Assembly: GCF_019857185.1 (NCBI RefSeq)
Contig: NZ_JAHWXP010000003.1
Location: 649,501 to 713,500 of the forward strand
From: Alteriqipengyuania abyssalis
GTDB lineage: Bacteria; Pseudomonadota; Alphaproteobacteria; Sphingomonadales; Sphingomonadaceae
Direction: 5' to 3'
Length of the DNA: 64,000 bases
The notes below the pieces were generated by a model. That model searched no databases. It saw nothing but the letters and a program-made list of their open reading frames with translations, and had not been told where the DNA came from. A program made the translations under genes and the position numbers. Below are positions 8,593 to 18,100 of the stretch, one piece after another; the stretch's first letter is position 1, and every line of letters starts with the position of its first letter.

Positions 8593-9099
8593 CTAGTTGA
8601 CGACGACGGTCACCGCGCGGCGGTTCTTGGCCCATGCCTCGGGCGTGGAAGCGGTCGCGACCGGGCGTTCCTCGCCATAGCTCACCGTGCGGATGCGGTT
8701 GGCGGCAATGCCCAGGCTGACGAGATAGTTCTTCGCCGCGTTGGCCCGCCGCTCACCCAGCGCGAGGTTGTATTCGCGCGTGCCGCGTTCGTCCGCGTGG
8801 CCTTCGATGGTCACGGTGATGTTGGGGTACTGCGACATGTACTGCGCCTGCGTCTGCAGCGCAGCCGCATCGGCGGTGTCGATATTGTAGCGGTCGGTGT
8901 CGAAATAGATCACGTTCTGACCATTCACCGCGCGCACGAAGTGCTCCTGCGTGCCGACGCCGGGCCCGCCAGTATTGCCGCCAGTGGTCGGCTGACTCAC
9001 CCCCGGTTCGGGCGGGAGCTGTTCGGGTGCGGGCGACTTGCACGCCGCCAGCGACACGGTGGCCGAAAGGACGATCGCTGCTGCAATACGAGAATTCAT
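8593..9099 (-). CDS. pal: Peptidoglycan-associated lipoprotein Pal
   Basis: The outer membrane lipoprotein of the Tol-Pal system, 168 residues. The signal peptide ends in lipobox LAAC (Cys20), then a P/G-rich linker, then the OmpA-like domain: VIYFDTDRYNID, TIEGHADERGTREYNLALGE and RANAAKNYLVSLGI, with the Asp and Arg residues that hold diaminopimelate of peptidoglycan. Start ATG 9099 is fixed by a GGAGAG box; upstream in-frame codons would put 19 residues before the signal peptide. Last gene of ybgC-tolQRAB-pal; 74 bases after tolB. Confidence 0.95.
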   Translation of the reverse strand: MNSRIAAAIVLSATVSLAACKSPAPEQLPPEPGVSQPTTGGNTGGPGVGTQEHFVRAVNGQNVIYFDTDRYNIDTADAAALQTQAQYMSQYPNITVTIEGHADERGTREYNLALGERRANAAKNYLVSLGIAANRIRTVSYGEERPVATASTPEAWAKNRRAVTVVVN

Positions 9100-9173
9100 T
9101 TGGTCTCTCCTCACATAATTGCCTTCATTCGTCGGTGCGACCCCACGAAAAAGCATCTGTATTTCCTAACGCC

Positions 9174-10577
9174 TCACGGCAGGATCGGGCCCCATGCCGG
9201 GTCCGACGCGTCGACCGGAGTGGGCAGACGGCGCAGATTCTCGCCGGTCAGATCCACCTGATAGATCGCGGTGCGGCCCGTGTTCCGCTCGGTGCGGAAG
9301 AACTGCAGGATGCGGCCATTGGGGGCCCAGGTGGGGGCTTCGTCCTGCCAGCCGTCTGTGAGCTTGCGGAAGTTCTTCCCGTCGGGGCTCATGGTCGCGA
9401 TGTTGAAGTCGCCCGGGATGTAGGTGAACGCGATCTGGTCGCCGCGCGGGCTCCATTCGGGTGTGGCGGCGCGGCCACCGAAGAAGGTGATCCGCCGCTG
9501 GTTCGATCCGTCGGCATTCATCATGTAGATCTGCTGCGCGCCCGAACGGTCGCTTTCGAACACGATCCGCGTGCCGTCGGGCGAGTAGGATCCGCCCACG
9601 TCGATGCCCGGCGCATCGGTCAGCCGCTCGCTCGGCCCGCCATTGGCGGAGACGCGGTAGATATCCGTATTGCCGTTGACCGCCATCGAATAGAGCACCC
9701 AGCGCCCGTCCGGGCTCCAGCGCGGAGCGAAGGTCGGGTTGCTGCTTTCGGTGACCAGCGTCTGCCGCCCGGTGCCGATGTCGTAGATGTAGATGCGCGG
9801 ATTGCCGTCGACATAGCTGAGATACATCAGCTTGCGGTAGTCGGGCGAGTAACGCGGGGTCAGCGCGGTCGCACGGCCGGTGGTGATGAAGCGGTGGTTG
9901 GCCCCGTCGCTGTCCATGATCGCGAGCCGCTTGGTCCGGTTATCCTTCGGGCCGGTTTCGGCGATGTAGGCGATCCGGCTGTCGAAGAACGGGCTTTCGC
10001 CGGTCAGGCGCGAATAGACGAGGTCGGCACATTTGTGGGCCGCACGCCGCCAGTCGGACGGCGGGACGACCCAGCCTGAGCGGGCCAGTTCGTCGTTCAG
10101 GGCGACGTCGTAGAGATAGCAGCCGACCACCAGCTTGCCGTCGGCGCGCGGGCGGACATAGCCCTGCACCAGCATTTCCGCGCCGCGCATGCGCCACATG
10201 TTCCACACGGGATCGGTAATCTGCGGGTAGTTCGGCTTGGGCAGCGCGTCCGGCCCGGTGGGGGCGAACAGGCCATTGTTCTGCAGATCGGCGGTAATCA
10301 CCCGCGCGAGTTCCGCACCCAGCGCAGCGGTGCCCTGCGCATTGGCTGCGGTCGCCACGTCACGCTCCGCAGCGAAGGCGGGGATCGCGAGCTGCAGGTC
10401 GTCGAGGCTGCCTTCGAAGGAGACATTGACCGACAGGCCCCCGTCTTCATCGCCATCGCCGGGCGTCGGCACGGTTTCGACCTCGCCGCCCACCGGCGGG
10501 GCAGTGCCCAGGTCTTCGTTCTGCGCGAGGACCGGCGAAGCAATCAGCAGGGCCAGGCTAGCCAGCAAGAATCTCAT
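9174..10577 (-). CDS. tolB: Tol-Pal system beta-propeller protein TolB
   Basis: Periplasmic TolB links Pal to the inner membrane TolA/Q/R complex. The 467-residue product has a signal peptide (MRFLLASLALLIASPVLAQ), an N-terminal alpha/beta domain (VITADLQNNGLFAP) and a six-bladed propeller with repeated WSPDG/YSPDG motifs (APRWSPDGRWVLY, GSYSPDGTRIVFESDR, PEWSPRGDQIAF). An unusual acidic, Gly-rich insert (about residues 28-48) lies after the signal peptide. ATG 10577 overlaps the tolA stop by four bases (ATGA), so the two are translationally coupled. Confidence 0.95.
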   Translation of the reverse strand: MRFLLASLALLIASPVLAQNEDLGTAPPVGGEVETVPTPGDGDEDGGLSVNVSFEGSLDDLQLAIPAFAAERDVATAANAQGTAALGAELARVITADLQNNGLFAPTGPDALPKPNYPQITDPVWNMWRMRGAEMLVQGYVRPRADGKLVVGCYLYDVALNDELARSGWVVPPSDWRRAAHKCADLVYSRLTGESPFFDSRIAYIAETGPKDNRTKRLAIMDSDGANHRFITTGRATALTPRYSPDYRKLMYLSYVDGNPRIYIYDIGTGRQTLVTESSNPTFAPRWSPDGRWVLYSMAVNGNTDIYRVSANGGPSERLTDAPGIDVGGSYSPDGTRIVFESDRSGAQQIYMMNADGSNQRRITFFGGRAATPEWSPRGDQIAFTYIPGDFNIATMSPDGKNFRKLTDGWQDEAPTWAPNGRILQFFRTERNTGRTAIYQVDLTGENLRRLPTPVDASDPAWGPILP

Positions 10578-11389
10578 TGAGCGAGTCTCCAATCGAGGTT
10601 GGCAGTCACCGACTTCCAAGCATTATAATATTCGGGCGGCAAATCGAAGGGGGCGGCCAGTTGCACCGCGCGGATGGCCTGTTCGGCATGGCGTTCTGCC
10701 TGCGCGCGGTTGGTTTCGTTGACCCCGGTCTGGCGCACCAGACGCGGACGCCCCTTCAGCGATCCGTCTTCGTTGAGCTGGAAAGAGATGTAGCTGACGA
10801 TTTGTTCCACGTCGGGCCCGCTAGGCGGCTGCCAGTGCGGCTTGATCTGACGCGAGATCGCCGCAGCGATACTGGCTTTCGCGCTGTTCCCGATCTGCGA
10901 AGCGGGAATGCGTGTGTCGGTCGAGGTCGACGAACTGCCCGATCCGGCGAGAAAATCGTCGCCCACGCGGCTGCCGCCAGAGCGGCTCGGCTCGGCACTG
11001 GGCCGCGGCTGCGGGCGTGGGCGCGGTTGCGCGGTCGCTCGCGGGCTCGGCCGGGGCTGCGGGCGGCTGGTCGCGCGCGCGGTCGGTTGCGGACGCGGGG
11101 CGGGGGCGGTGGTGGGTTGCGGCAGCGGCGGCGGAGGTACGTATTCGATCGGCGGGGAAACCTGCTCGCCCAGCTCCGGCGCGACCGAGGCCTGCGCTTC
11201 CTGAACGGGGTCTGGCGAGGTCGAGGTGGTCCCGACATCTTCCGCGAAATTAACCGTGATGCGTTGCGGCTCGGGCAGCTTTTCGCGCGTCGCACCCTGC
11301 ACCAGCAGCACCGCGATCAGCGCGGCGTGCAGCGCGATCGCGACGATCAGCGCAATGGCATCGAGGCCGGTATGCTGTTTCGCGTCCAT
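10574..11389 (-). CDS. tolA: TolA-like energy-transducing envelope protein
   Basis: A 271-residue inner membrane protein: cytoplasmic N-terminus, one transmembrane helix (about residues 10-31), a periplasmic linker very rich in Pro, Arg, Ala and Gln (about 85-140), and a C-terminal domain with WQPPSGPDVEQIVSYI and GSLKGRPRLVRQTG. In Tol systems TolA transmits proton-motive force from TolQR to TolB/Pal at the division site. The linker is a P/R-rich extended type rather than the long Ala/Lys helix of enterobacteria, common in alphaproteobacteria. Position between tolR and tolB supports the call. Confidence 0.9.
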   Translation of the reverse strand: MDAKQHTGLDAIALIVAIALHAALIAVLLVQGATREKLPEPQRITVNFAEDVGTTSTSPDPVQEAQASVAPELGEQVSPPIEYVPPPPLPQPTTAPAPRPQPTARATSRPQPRPSPRATAQPRPRPQPRPSAEPSRSGGSRVGDDFLAGSGSSSTSTDTRIPASQIGNSAKASIAAAISRQIKPHWQPPSGPDVEQIVSYISFQLNEDGSLKGRPRLVRQTGVNETNRAQAERHAEQAIRAVQLAAPFDLPPEYYNAWKSVTANLDWRLAQ

Positions 11390-11402
11390 CGAGCCCTGGG
11401 AG

Positions 11403-11846
<444 letters not shown>

Positions 11847-11847
11847 A

Positions 11848-12561
11848 TCAGACGCGCTCCAGTTCGCGGCCGAGGTTCGCATTGAACCGGTCGGCGAAGC
11901 GCTGAAGGATCGCTTCGTAGCTGTTCACGCTGGCCGAGAAGCGGTTGTAGGCGATGACCGCGGGGATCGCGGCGAACAGGCCGATCGCGGTTGCGAACAG
12001 CGCTTCGGAAATGCCAGGCGCGACCACCGCGAGCGAGGAATTGTTCTGCGCACCGATCTGGAAGAAGCTGTTCATGATGCCCCAAACGGTGCCGAACAGG
12101 CCCACGAAGGGCGCAACCGAACCCAGCGTGGCGAGGAAGGTCAGCCGGTTGGCCATCCGGTCAGCCTCTTCGGCCACATGGCTGTCCATCACGGCGGCGA
12201 TGCGGCCCTGCGCACCGCGCACGTCCTTCACCCCACCCTTGGTCGACTTCTTCCACTCGGTGATCGCACCCCATGCGATGCGCGCGGGCGCGACATCCTG
12301 GTTGCGATAGGCATCCAGCGTCTCCTCGTAGTTTTCCGAGGCCCAGAAATCCCGTTCGAACTTGCGCGCACGCTTCTTCGCGCCGCCGATCTTCATCGCG
12401 ACCGAGATGATGATCATCCAGCTCCAGATCGAGGCGAGCAGCAACGCCGCCATCACCGCCTTGACCACGATATCGGCGTCCATGAACAGCTTCACCGGCT
12501 CCAGCCGGGTCGGCGGAACGGGCATTGTCGCGGCGGCGGCAAGCAGGTCGGAAAGAATCAT
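11848..12561 (-). CDS. tolQ: Tol-Pal system protein TolQ (ExbB family)
   Basis: A 237-residue, three-helix inner membrane protein of the MotA/TolQ/ExbB family. Helix 1 is about residues 33-57; the family signature appears as LATLGSVAPFVGLFGTVWGI and GISEALFATAIGLFAAIPAV, including the Thr/Ala-lined helices of the proton path. It starts directly after the ybgC stop with no gap, and tolR follows at one base, a tightly coupled operon. Confidence 0.96.
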   Translation of the reverse strand: MILSDLLAAAATMPVPPTRLEPVKLFMDADIVVKAVMAALLLASIWSWMIIISVAMKIGGAKKRARKFERDFWASENYEETLDAYRNQDVAPARIAWGAITEWKKSTKGGVKDVRGAQGRIAAVMDSHVAEEADRMANRLTFLATLGSVAPFVGLFGTVWGIMNSFFQIGAQNNSSLAVVAPGISEALFATAIGLFAAIPAVIAYNRFSASVNSYEAILQRFADRFNANLGRELERV

Positions 12562-13056
12562 TCAGGCATGCTCCCCAAGAGAACTGGTATCGGAACTGGT
12601 ATCGAGAATTCGGGTGAAGGCTTGGCGCCATACATCGGGCTGGCGACGCGGGCGGCCATTGGGCGCGACGAAGCCGACCCGGAAGGTCGCGCTGCAAATC
12701 GTCTCCCCATCGCGTTTCGCCTCCTGCACCATACGCACGCTCGCTGCCTTGAGTTCGCTGCACCGCGTATGAATGACGATGTCGTCGTCGAGCAGCGCGG
12801 GCCGAAGATAGCGCATCTGCACATCGGCCACCGCATAGGCACCCTCGCCCGCTTCGATCGCGGCGCGCTGGTCGATCTCGAGCATCCGCAGCACGTCGGA
12901 ACGCGCCCGTTCGAACCAGCGCAGGTAGTTGGCGTGATAGACGATGCCGGAGAGGTCGGTGTCCTCGTAATAGACCCGCACCGCGTACAGGTGCAGCGAG
13001 CCGTCGAACACGCCTCCGGGCGGCGTCGGGCGGACAGGATCGGGTGCGTCGGTCAT
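12562..13056 (-). CDS. ybgC: Tol-Pal-associated acyl-CoA thioesterase YbgC
   Basis: A hot-dog-fold thioesterase of 164 residues. The signature YYEDTDLSGIVYHANYLRWFERAR has the catalytic Asp of the 4-hydroxybenzoyl-CoA thioesterase type. An N-terminal Pro-rich extension (about 15 residues) precedes the fold. In many proteobacteria ybgC opens the tol-pal operon and is thought to act on acyl-CoA or acyl-ACP at the membrane; here too it is the first gene. Confidence 0.92.
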   Translation of the reverse strand: MTDAPDPVRPTPPGGVFDGSLHLYAVRVYYEDTDLSGIVYHANYLRWFERARSDVLRMLEIDQRAAIEAGEGAYAVADVQMRYLRPALLDDDIVIHTRCSELKAASVRMVQEAKRDGETICSATFRVGFVAPNGRPRRQPDVWRQAFTRILDTSSDTSSLGEHA

Positions 13057-13162
13057 GCAGGGCGCGCCTTTACCGGAAAGCTGTTCGCAGCGGCAATCAC
13101 ATTCGGGCGGACTGTCGCACGGTGGGAGCGGTTCGCCCGCCGCGCCAGAAGAAGCGCTGCGA

Positions 13163-13537
13163 TCAGGCGATCATCCGCCCCAGCTTCTGCCCGCCGAAGA
13201 TGTGGACGTGGAAATGCGGCACTTCCTGCCCGCCATTCTCGCCCACATTGGCGAGCAGGCGATAGCCGGGCTCGACCAGCCCCTTCGCGCGCGCCACGGT
13301 GCCGACCGCGCGAACCAGCCCGGCGATTTCCTCGTCCGATGCTTTCTGCGCAAAATCGTCCCAGCTGACGTACTTGCCCTTGGGGATCACCAGTGTGTGG
13401 ATTTCGGCCTGCGGAGCAATATCCTCGAACGCGAAGGCCCAGTCGTCCTCGTACACCTTGGTGCAGGGAATCTCGCCGCGCAGGATCTTGGCGAAGATAT
13501 TGTCGTCGTCATAGGGCGCGGTCGGGTCAATCGGCAT
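13163..13537 (-). CDS. HIT family protein (HinT-like nucleotide hydrolase)
   Basis: A 124-residue histidine triad protein with the active-site motif HFHVHIFGG near the C-terminus and the FAKILRGEIPCTKVYED start typical of HinT, which hydrolyses purine nucleoside phosphoramidates and aminoacyl-adenylates. Its start overlaps the end of hisE by 11 bases, so it is the last gene of the his operon and translationally coupled. Confidence 0.93.
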   Translation of the reverse strand: MPIDPTAPYDDDNIFAKILRGEIPCTKVYEDDWAFAFEDIAPQAEIHTLVIPKGKYVSWDDFAQKASDEEIAGLVRAVGTVARAKGLVEPGYRLLANVGENGGQEVPHFHVHIFGGQKLGRMIA

Positions 13538-13865
13538 TGCTCGTCTCCTCCTGGCTCTCGCGGCTGGCCTTCTCCTCGATCCCCGAGATGCCTTCGCGCC
13601 GGTCGAGTTCGGCGAGCACGTCGTCCAGCGCGATCTCGCGGTCGGCCAGCAGGACCATCAGGTGGAACAGCACGTCGGCGGCTTCGCCGACCAGTTCCTC
13701 GTCACTGCCCGAAAGCCCGGCGACCACCGCCTCGACCGCTTCCTCGCCCAGCTTGCGCGCCATCCTGGGCCGCCCGTCACGCTTGAGCAGCGCGACATAG
13801 CTGGTTTCGGGATCGCAATTGCGACGTTCAAGGATCACCTTTTCCAGGCGAGCGAGAGTTTCCAT
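13527..13865 (-). CDS. hisE: Phosphoribosyl-ATP pyrophosphatase
   Basis: HisE hydrolyses phosphoribosyl-ATP to phosphoribosyl-AMP in histidine synthesis. The 112-residue all-alpha MazG-like protein shows SYVALLKRDGRPRMARKLGEE (the EExxE metal site continues as EEAVEAV) and GEAADVLFHLMVLL. ATG 13865 gives normal length; the longer open frame upstream is antisense-like and rejected. It lies 34 bases after hisF and overlaps the HIT gene. Confidence 0.95.
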   Translation of the reverse strand: METLARLEKVILERRNCDPETSYVALLKRDGRPRMARKLGEEAVEAVVAGLSGSDEELVGEAADVLFHLMVLLADREIALDDVLAELDRREGISGIEEKASRESQEETSNAD

Positions 13866-13899
13866 CCAGACGGTCCTCTTTCTGGTTATGCGTGACGCC

Positions 13900-14688
13900 T
13901 CAACCGTGCGTCCCTGCGTAGGGTTCCGGGTGGCGCGCAGGCAAGCCCGCCGCGCGCAGCGCGTCCTGCGCCTCAGCGACCGTATGCTGCCCGAAGTGGA
14001 AGATGCTCGCTGCCAGCACCGCGCTTGCACGGCCTTCGCGAACCCCCGCCACCATGTGGTCGAGCGTGCCGACCCCGCCACTGGCGATCACCGGCACATC
14101 GACCGCATCGGCGATCATCCGCGTCAGTTCGAGGTCGTAGCCGTCCTTGGTCCCGTCGCGGTCCATTGAGGTGACGAGCAGTTCGCCCGCGCCCAGCTGC
14201 GCCAGCTTCGTCGCATGTTCGAGCGCATCGATCCCGGTCGCGCGGCGGCCGCCGTGGGTGAAGATTTCGTAGCGCCCGCTCTCGCCACGCCGCGCATCCA
14301 CGCTCGCCACGACGCACTGGCTGCCCATGCGCTGCGCGATATCGTCGACCAGTTCGGGCCGCGCCACGGCGGCGGAGTTGATCGCGACCTTGTCTGCGCC
14401 TGCCAGCAACAGCGTGCGCGCATCCTCGACGCTACGCACGCCCCCGCCCACGGTCAGCGGCATGAAGCAGACTTCAGCGGTACGCCGCACGATATCGGCC
14501 AGCGTCGCGCGCCCTTCGTGGCTGGCGGAAATGTCGAGGAAGCACAGCTCGTCCGCGCCCGCGAGGTCGTAGGCATGCGCCTGCTCGACCGGATCGCCCG
14601 CATCGCGCAGGTCGACGAAATTGACGCCCTTGACCACGCGGCCCTCGGCCACGTCGAGACAGGGGATGACACGGATACGGACGGTCAT
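13900..14688 (-). CDS. hisF: Imidazole glycerol phosphate synthase, cyclase subunit HisF
   Basis: A 262-residue (beta/alpha)8 barrel. Catalytic aspartates are seen in [16 protein letters not shown] (Asp12) and [14 protein letters not shown]; phosphate-binding loops are SGGVGT and [12 protein letters not shown]. With HisH it converts PRFAR and ammonia to IGP and AICAR. Its start overlaps the stop of a small membrane protein gene by four bases, so HisF synthesis is coupled to that gene. Confidence 0.97.
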   Translation of the reverse strand: MTVRIRVIPCLDVAEGRVVKGVNFVDLRDAGDPVEQAHAYDLAGADELCFLDISASHEGRATLADIVRRTAEVCFMPLTVGGGVRSVEDARTLLLAGADKVAINSAAVARPELVDDIAQRMGSQCVVASVDARRGESGRYEIFTHGGRRATGIDALEHATKLAQLGAGELLVTSMDRDGTKDGYDLELTRMIADAVDVPVIASGGVGTLDHMVAGVREGRASAVLAASIFHFGQHTVAEAQDALRAAGLPARHPEPYAGTHG

Positions 14689-14885
14689 AGCGTCACCATC
14701 CGATAAGCGAAGTACGCGATCACCAAAGTCCAGAAAGCGATCACAGACCAGAAGATGTTAGGGTCATCGGCCCTTGTACGCCGACGGCCCCCGAACACGT
14801 AACCGACCTTGCCCGTCTTCAGAGCTTGAACGATCTGGTATGCGCTCAGAATGATCGCGGCGATGGATACGAGATAGGCAATCAT
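14685..14885 (-). CDS. Small two-helix membrane protein inside the his operon
   Basis: A 66-residue protein with two predicted transmembrane helices (about 2-22 and 44-64) and a basic, Gly/Arg-rich loop between them ([17 protein letters not shown]), so the loop is probably cytoplasmic. I do not recognise a family. It overlaps hisA upstream and hisF downstream by four bases each (ATGA at both ends), which argues strongly that it is translated. Its ATG/stop fit and its lack of a competing reading frame support a real gene; why a membrane protein sits between hisA and hisF is not known. Confidence 0.75.
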   Translation of the reverse strand: MIAYLVSIAAIILSAYQIVQALKTGKVGYVFGGRRRTRADDPNIFWSVIAFWTLVIAYFAYRMVTL

Positions 14886-15613
14886 CTCGCCCCTGTCCCC
14901 ACACGCAGCGCCTCTGCCAGATCGAGCCGCCCGTCGTAGAGCGCGCGGCCGGTAATCACGCCCTCGATCCCGTCAGCCGTATGCGGCGCGAGCGCGCGGA
15001 TATCCTCGATGTCGGCGACGCCTCCGCTGGCGATGACGGGCAGCGATTGCGCCCTGGCCAGCGCCAGCGTCGCCTCGACATTGCAGCCCTTGAGCAGCCC
15101 GTCGCGCCCGATATCGGTGAACAGCAGTGCGGCGACGCCCGCATCCTCGAACCGGCGCGCCAGGTCTTCGACGGGCAGGTCGGAAACGCTCGCCCAGCCC
15201 TCGGTCGCGACCATCCCGTCGCGCGCGTCGACCGCGACCACCACGCGGCCCGGATGATCCGCCGCCAGAGCCTTGACCAGTTCGGGGTCCTTCAGCGCAG
15301 CCGTGCCGATCACCACCCGCGCCACGCCGAGCTCCAGCCAGCGCTCCGCACCCTCGCGCGTGCGGATGCCGCCGCCGAGCTGCACCTTGCCGGGGAAGCG
15401 TTGGAGGATGCTCTCAACCGCGTGGGCATTGACCGGCTCGCCCGCGACGGCTCCGTCGAGGTCGACCACGTGCAGCCAGCTCGCGCCTGCTTCGGCAAAG
15501 CGCGCGGCCTGTTCGCCGGGATTATTGCCGTAGATTGTCGCGCGGTCCATATCGCCTTCGGCGAGGCGGACGACATTGCCGCCCTTGAGGTCGATAGCTG
15601 GGAAGATGATCAT
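14882..15613 (-). CDS. hisA: Phosphoribosylformimino-AICAR ribotide isomerase
   Basis: HisA (243 residues) is the barrel paralogue of HisF and opens the ProFAR ribose by an Amadori rearrangement. The catalytic Asp8 appears in MIIFPAIDLKGGNVVRL; LFTDIGRDGLLKGCN carries the second catalytic Asp, and phosphate loops LGGGIRT and ASGGV are present. ATG 15613 gives the family N-terminus. A repeat-bearing 163-base gap separates it from hisH. Confidence 0.97.
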   Translation of the reverse strand: MIIFPAIDLKGGNVVRLAEGDMDRATIYGNNPGEQAARFAEAGASWLHVVDLDGAVAGEPVNAHAVESILQRFPGKVQLGGGIRTREGAERWLELGVARVVIGTAALKDPELVKALAADHPGRVVVAVDARDGMVATEGWASVSDLPVEDLARRFEDAGVAALLFTDIGRDGLLKGCNVEATLALARAQSLPVIASGGVADIEDIRALAPHTADGIEGVITGRALYDGRLDLAEALRVGTGAR

Positions 15614-15666
15614 ACTGCGTGCCCCTCTCCAATTGCGGCTAGGCTCCTGCGTCGCCAAGCCTCCAT

Positions 15667-15728
15667 ATCCTCTCCCGCGAGGGGAGAGGAACGCGGCGCA
15701 CTCGTCCTCTCCCCTTGCGGGAGAGGAT
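15667..15728. repeat. Intergenic REP-like palindrome between hisH and hisA
   Basis: ATCCTCTCCCGC (15667-15678) pairs with GCGGGAGAGGAT (15717-15728), and each arm is itself part of a smaller hairpin, giving a nested stem-loop pair like a bacterial interspersed mosaic element. The core resembles the palindromes near 19.7, 20.9, 21.0 and 62.3 kb. It may protect or attenuate the his mRNA; that is inference. Confidence 0.75.
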
Positions 15729-15776
15729 AGCGCAGCTTGCCGCGCCAGCGGCTAGCGGAGCTTGGTGAGGGGCGCA

Positions 15777-16394
15777 TCACGGCTTCCACTTCAAAAACCT
15801 TTCCAGCAGCGCCAGCCCGTAGGCCTGGCTCTTCTCCGGGTGGAATTGCACGCCGAGGATATTGTCGCGCGCGACCGCCGCCGTCACTGCCCCGCCATGG
15901 TCGGTGCGCGCAGCAACATGCGCATTGTTGGCGACATCGAAGGCGTAGGAATGGAGGAAATAGGCCTCGCCCGGATGGATCAGCGCGCTGGCATCGTCGG
16001 CCACCACCACATCGTTCCAACCCATGTGCGGCACCTTTACGTGTTCGGACGGCTCGAGCGCGCGGACCTCGCCGCCAATCCAGCCGAGCCCCGGCGTCTC
16101 GCCATGCTCCAGCCCCTTGTCAGCGAGCAGTTGCATGCCGACGCAGATGCCGAGGAAGGGCACGCCGTCCTTAAGCACGCGGCCCTCCAGCGCCTCGATC
16201 ATGCCGGGCAGGCTGGCAAGGCCGTTGTAACACGCGCCGAACGCACCCACGCCGGGCAGTACGATCCGCTCCGCCTGCGCCAGCGCATCGCCATCCGAGA
16301 CCAGCGCGACATCCGCGCCGACCCGCTGGAGCGCGTTCTCGACCGAATGCAGGTTCCCGGCGCCGTAATCGATCAGCGCGACACGATCAGCCAC
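15777..16394 (-). CDS. hisH: Imidazole glycerol phosphate synthase, glutamine amidotransferase subunit HisH
   Basis: HisH (205 residues) supplies ammonia to HisF. It is a class I glutamine amidotransferase: nucleophile Cys84 in [10 protein letters not shown], and the His/Glu pair in [10 protein letters not shown] near residue 188. The start [15 protein letters not shown] is typical. Its first codons overlap the end of hisB by 8 bases. Confidence 0.96.
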   Translation of the reverse strand: MADRVALIDYGAGNLHSVENALQRVGADVALVSDGDALAQAERIVLPGVGAFGACYNGLASLPGMIEALEGRVLKDGVPFLGICVGMQLLADKGLEHGETPGLGWIGGEVRALEPSEHVKVPHMGWNDVVVADDASALIHPGEAYFLHSYAFDVANNAHVAARTDHGGAVTAAVARDNILGVQFHPEKSQAYGLALLERFLKWKP

Positions 16395-16980
16395 CCAGGA
16401 TGCCCTTGGTCGAGGGAATGGCCCCGCCCTTGCGCGGGTCGATCTCCACCGCCTGCCGCATCGCGCGGGCGAAGCCCTTGTAGATCGCCTCGCAGATATG
16501 GTGGTTGTTGGAACCGTACAGCAGCTCGACGTGGAGCGTCAGCCCGGCGGTCTGCGCGACCGACTGGAACCAGTGCTCGATCAGCTCGGTGTCCCACTCG
16601 CCCAGCTTGGCCTGGCTGAAGCCCGCACGCCACACGCACCAGGGCCGCCCGGAAATATCCAGCGCGACCCGCGCCAAAGTCTCGTCCATCGGCGAATAGG
16701 CAGTGCCGTAGCGCGCGATCCCGCCCTTGTCGCCGAGCGCCTGCGCCAGCGCCTGGCCCAGCGCGATCGCGCTGTCTTCGGTGGTATGATGCTGGTCGAC
16801 ATGCAGGTCGCCATCGACCTTCATCTCCACATCGATCAGCGAATGGCGGGAGAACTGTTCGACCATATGGTCGAGAAAGCCGATCCCCGTCGCCACCTCG
16901 TAGGTGCCGGTGCCATCAAGGTTCACCGCCACGCGGATGCGCGTTTCCTTGGTATCGCGCTCTATCAGACCGGTTCGCAT
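16387..16980 (-). CDS. hisB: Imidazoleglycerol-phosphate dehydratase
   Basis: A 197-residue monofunctional HisB that dehydrates IGP to imidazole acetol phosphate. Both manganese-binding His-rich motifs are present ([16 protein letters not shown] and [14 protein letters not shown]), as is [16 protein letters not shown] 16980 ([14 protein letters not shown]) is chosen; an upstream in-frame ATG would add 11 basic residues. First gene of the his cluster, with 85 bases to the divergent sspB. Confidence 0.96.
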   Translation of the reverse strand: MRTGLIERDTKETRIRVAVNLDGTGTYEVATGIGFLDHMVEQFSRHSLIDVEMKVDGDLHVDQHHTTEDSAIALGQALAQALGDKGGIARYGTAYSPMDETLARVALDISGRPWCVWRAGFSQAKLGEWDTELIEHWFQSVAQTAGLTLHVELLYGSNNHHICEAIYKGFARAMRQAVEIDPRKGGAIPSTKGILGG

Positions 16981-17065
16981 GGGGACGCGCGCTATCCGTG
17001 ACCGGGGCTGCACGCAAGCATTCTGCGCTTGACCATACGCGCGCTCGCCGCCACCTAGCCACGTG

Positions 17066-17578
17066 ATGAGTGACGATGCGCCCGATAGCCTGATCCCCTA
17101 CGACCAGATCGTGCAGGAGGCCCTGCGCGCCGTGGTCGGCAGCGTGCTTGGTGAAATCGAGGCGGGCGGCGGTACGCTGCCCGGCAACCACCATTTCTAC
17201 ATTACGTTCAAGACCGGCGTCCCCGGGGTCGAGATACCCGACCATCTGCGGGAGCGTTTTCCGGACGAGATGACGATCGTCCTGCAGAACAAGTTCTGGG
17301 ATCTGAACGTGACCGAAGTGGGCTTTTCGGTCGGGCTGAGCTTCAATCAGCGATCCTCGCATCTGGTGGTGCCGTTTTCCGCGATCACCGCCTTCGTCGA
17401 TCCGGCGGTCGATTTCGGCCTGCAGTTCCAGGCGACCGAGGTGGAGGACTACCCCACCCCGACCGATGCCGCAGGAAACGACGGGTCGGACGATGCGGAA
17501 CGCGATCCGCGCGAGGCCGTTACCAAGAACGAAGACGGCTCGAACGTCGTCACGGTCGATTTCGGCCGCAAAAAGTAA
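17066..17578 (+). CDS. sspB: ClpXP adaptor protein SspB family
   Basis: A 170-residue protein of the alphaproteobacterial SspB family. The substrate-binding domain is visible ([37 protein letters not shown], then [23 protein letters not shown]). An acidic linker follows, and a short basic C-terminal tail ([10 protein letters not shown]) is of the kind that docks on the ClpX N-domain. It delivers ssrA-tagged and other substrates to ClpXP. GTG 17063 directly precedes the chosen ATG and cannot be excluded. Confidence 0.9.
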   Translation: MSDDAPDSLIPYDQIVQEALRAVVGSVLGEIEAGGGTLPGNHHFYITFKTGVPGVEIPDHLRERFPDEMTIVLQNKFWDLNVTEVGFSVGLSFNQRSSHLVVPFSAITAFVDPAVDFGLQFQATEVEDYPTPTDAAGNDGSDDAERDPREAVTKNEDGSNVVTVDFGRKK

Positions 17579-17635
17579 CGCTCCGCACACACTCGTCAGC
17601 GCGTCCGGAGCCTGCAAGCCAGGGGGCCTGACCAG

Positions 17636-18034
17636 ATGAGCAAACGCCGCGAGGAACTGCGCCGCAAGGTCGCCCGCGGACAGGCGCGCGCACGTGGTGA
17701 AGCCGTGCCCGGCCTCTCCCCCAACCCGGCGGCCAACCTGATCATGGCCAACGCGATCGTGCGCACCGGATCGATCCTGCTGCGCCGGGCGGTCGACAAG
17801 CGCATGCTGCGCGGGCGTTATGGCAAGGATACCGCCGAAGCCGCGGCAGAGAACCAGGGGCTGGGATCGACGCTGACCGCGCTCGCTCTGTCCAAGGTCG
17901 CCGCGCGGTCGTCCACCGGCGCGGTAGTCGTCGGCGGCGGAATGCTGGCCAAGGCGCTGTACGACCGGCGGCAGGCCAAGAAGGCGCGGGCCAAGGGCGA
18001 CGCGAAGATTCTGGAAGACGCCGCCGACGCGTAA
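17636..18034 (+). CDS. Hypothetical protein, basic helical
   Basis: A 132-residue protein that I cannot assign. It is strongly basic at the N-terminus (MSKRREELRRKVARGQARARG), has a mid section (LIMANAIVRTGSILLRRAVDKRML) that looks amphipathic, a Gly/Ala-rich weakly hydrophobic stretch (VVVGGGMLAKALYD) and a basic end. It lies 57 bases after sspB and 66 before gmk on the same strand and may be cotranscribed with either. A membrane-associated helical protein is possible. Confidence 0.7.
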   Translation: MSKRREELRRKVARGQARARGEAVPGLSPNPAANLIMANAIVRTGSILLRRAVDKRMLRGRYGKDTAEAAAENQGLGSTLTALALSKVAARSSTGAVVVGGGMLAKALYDRRQAKKARAKGDAKILEDAADA

Positions 18035-18100
18035 GCGCGCACGCACCCATTACGGATTTAGCCGACGCGAAGGGTTGATCTGACCCGCCCGGACGGGCCA

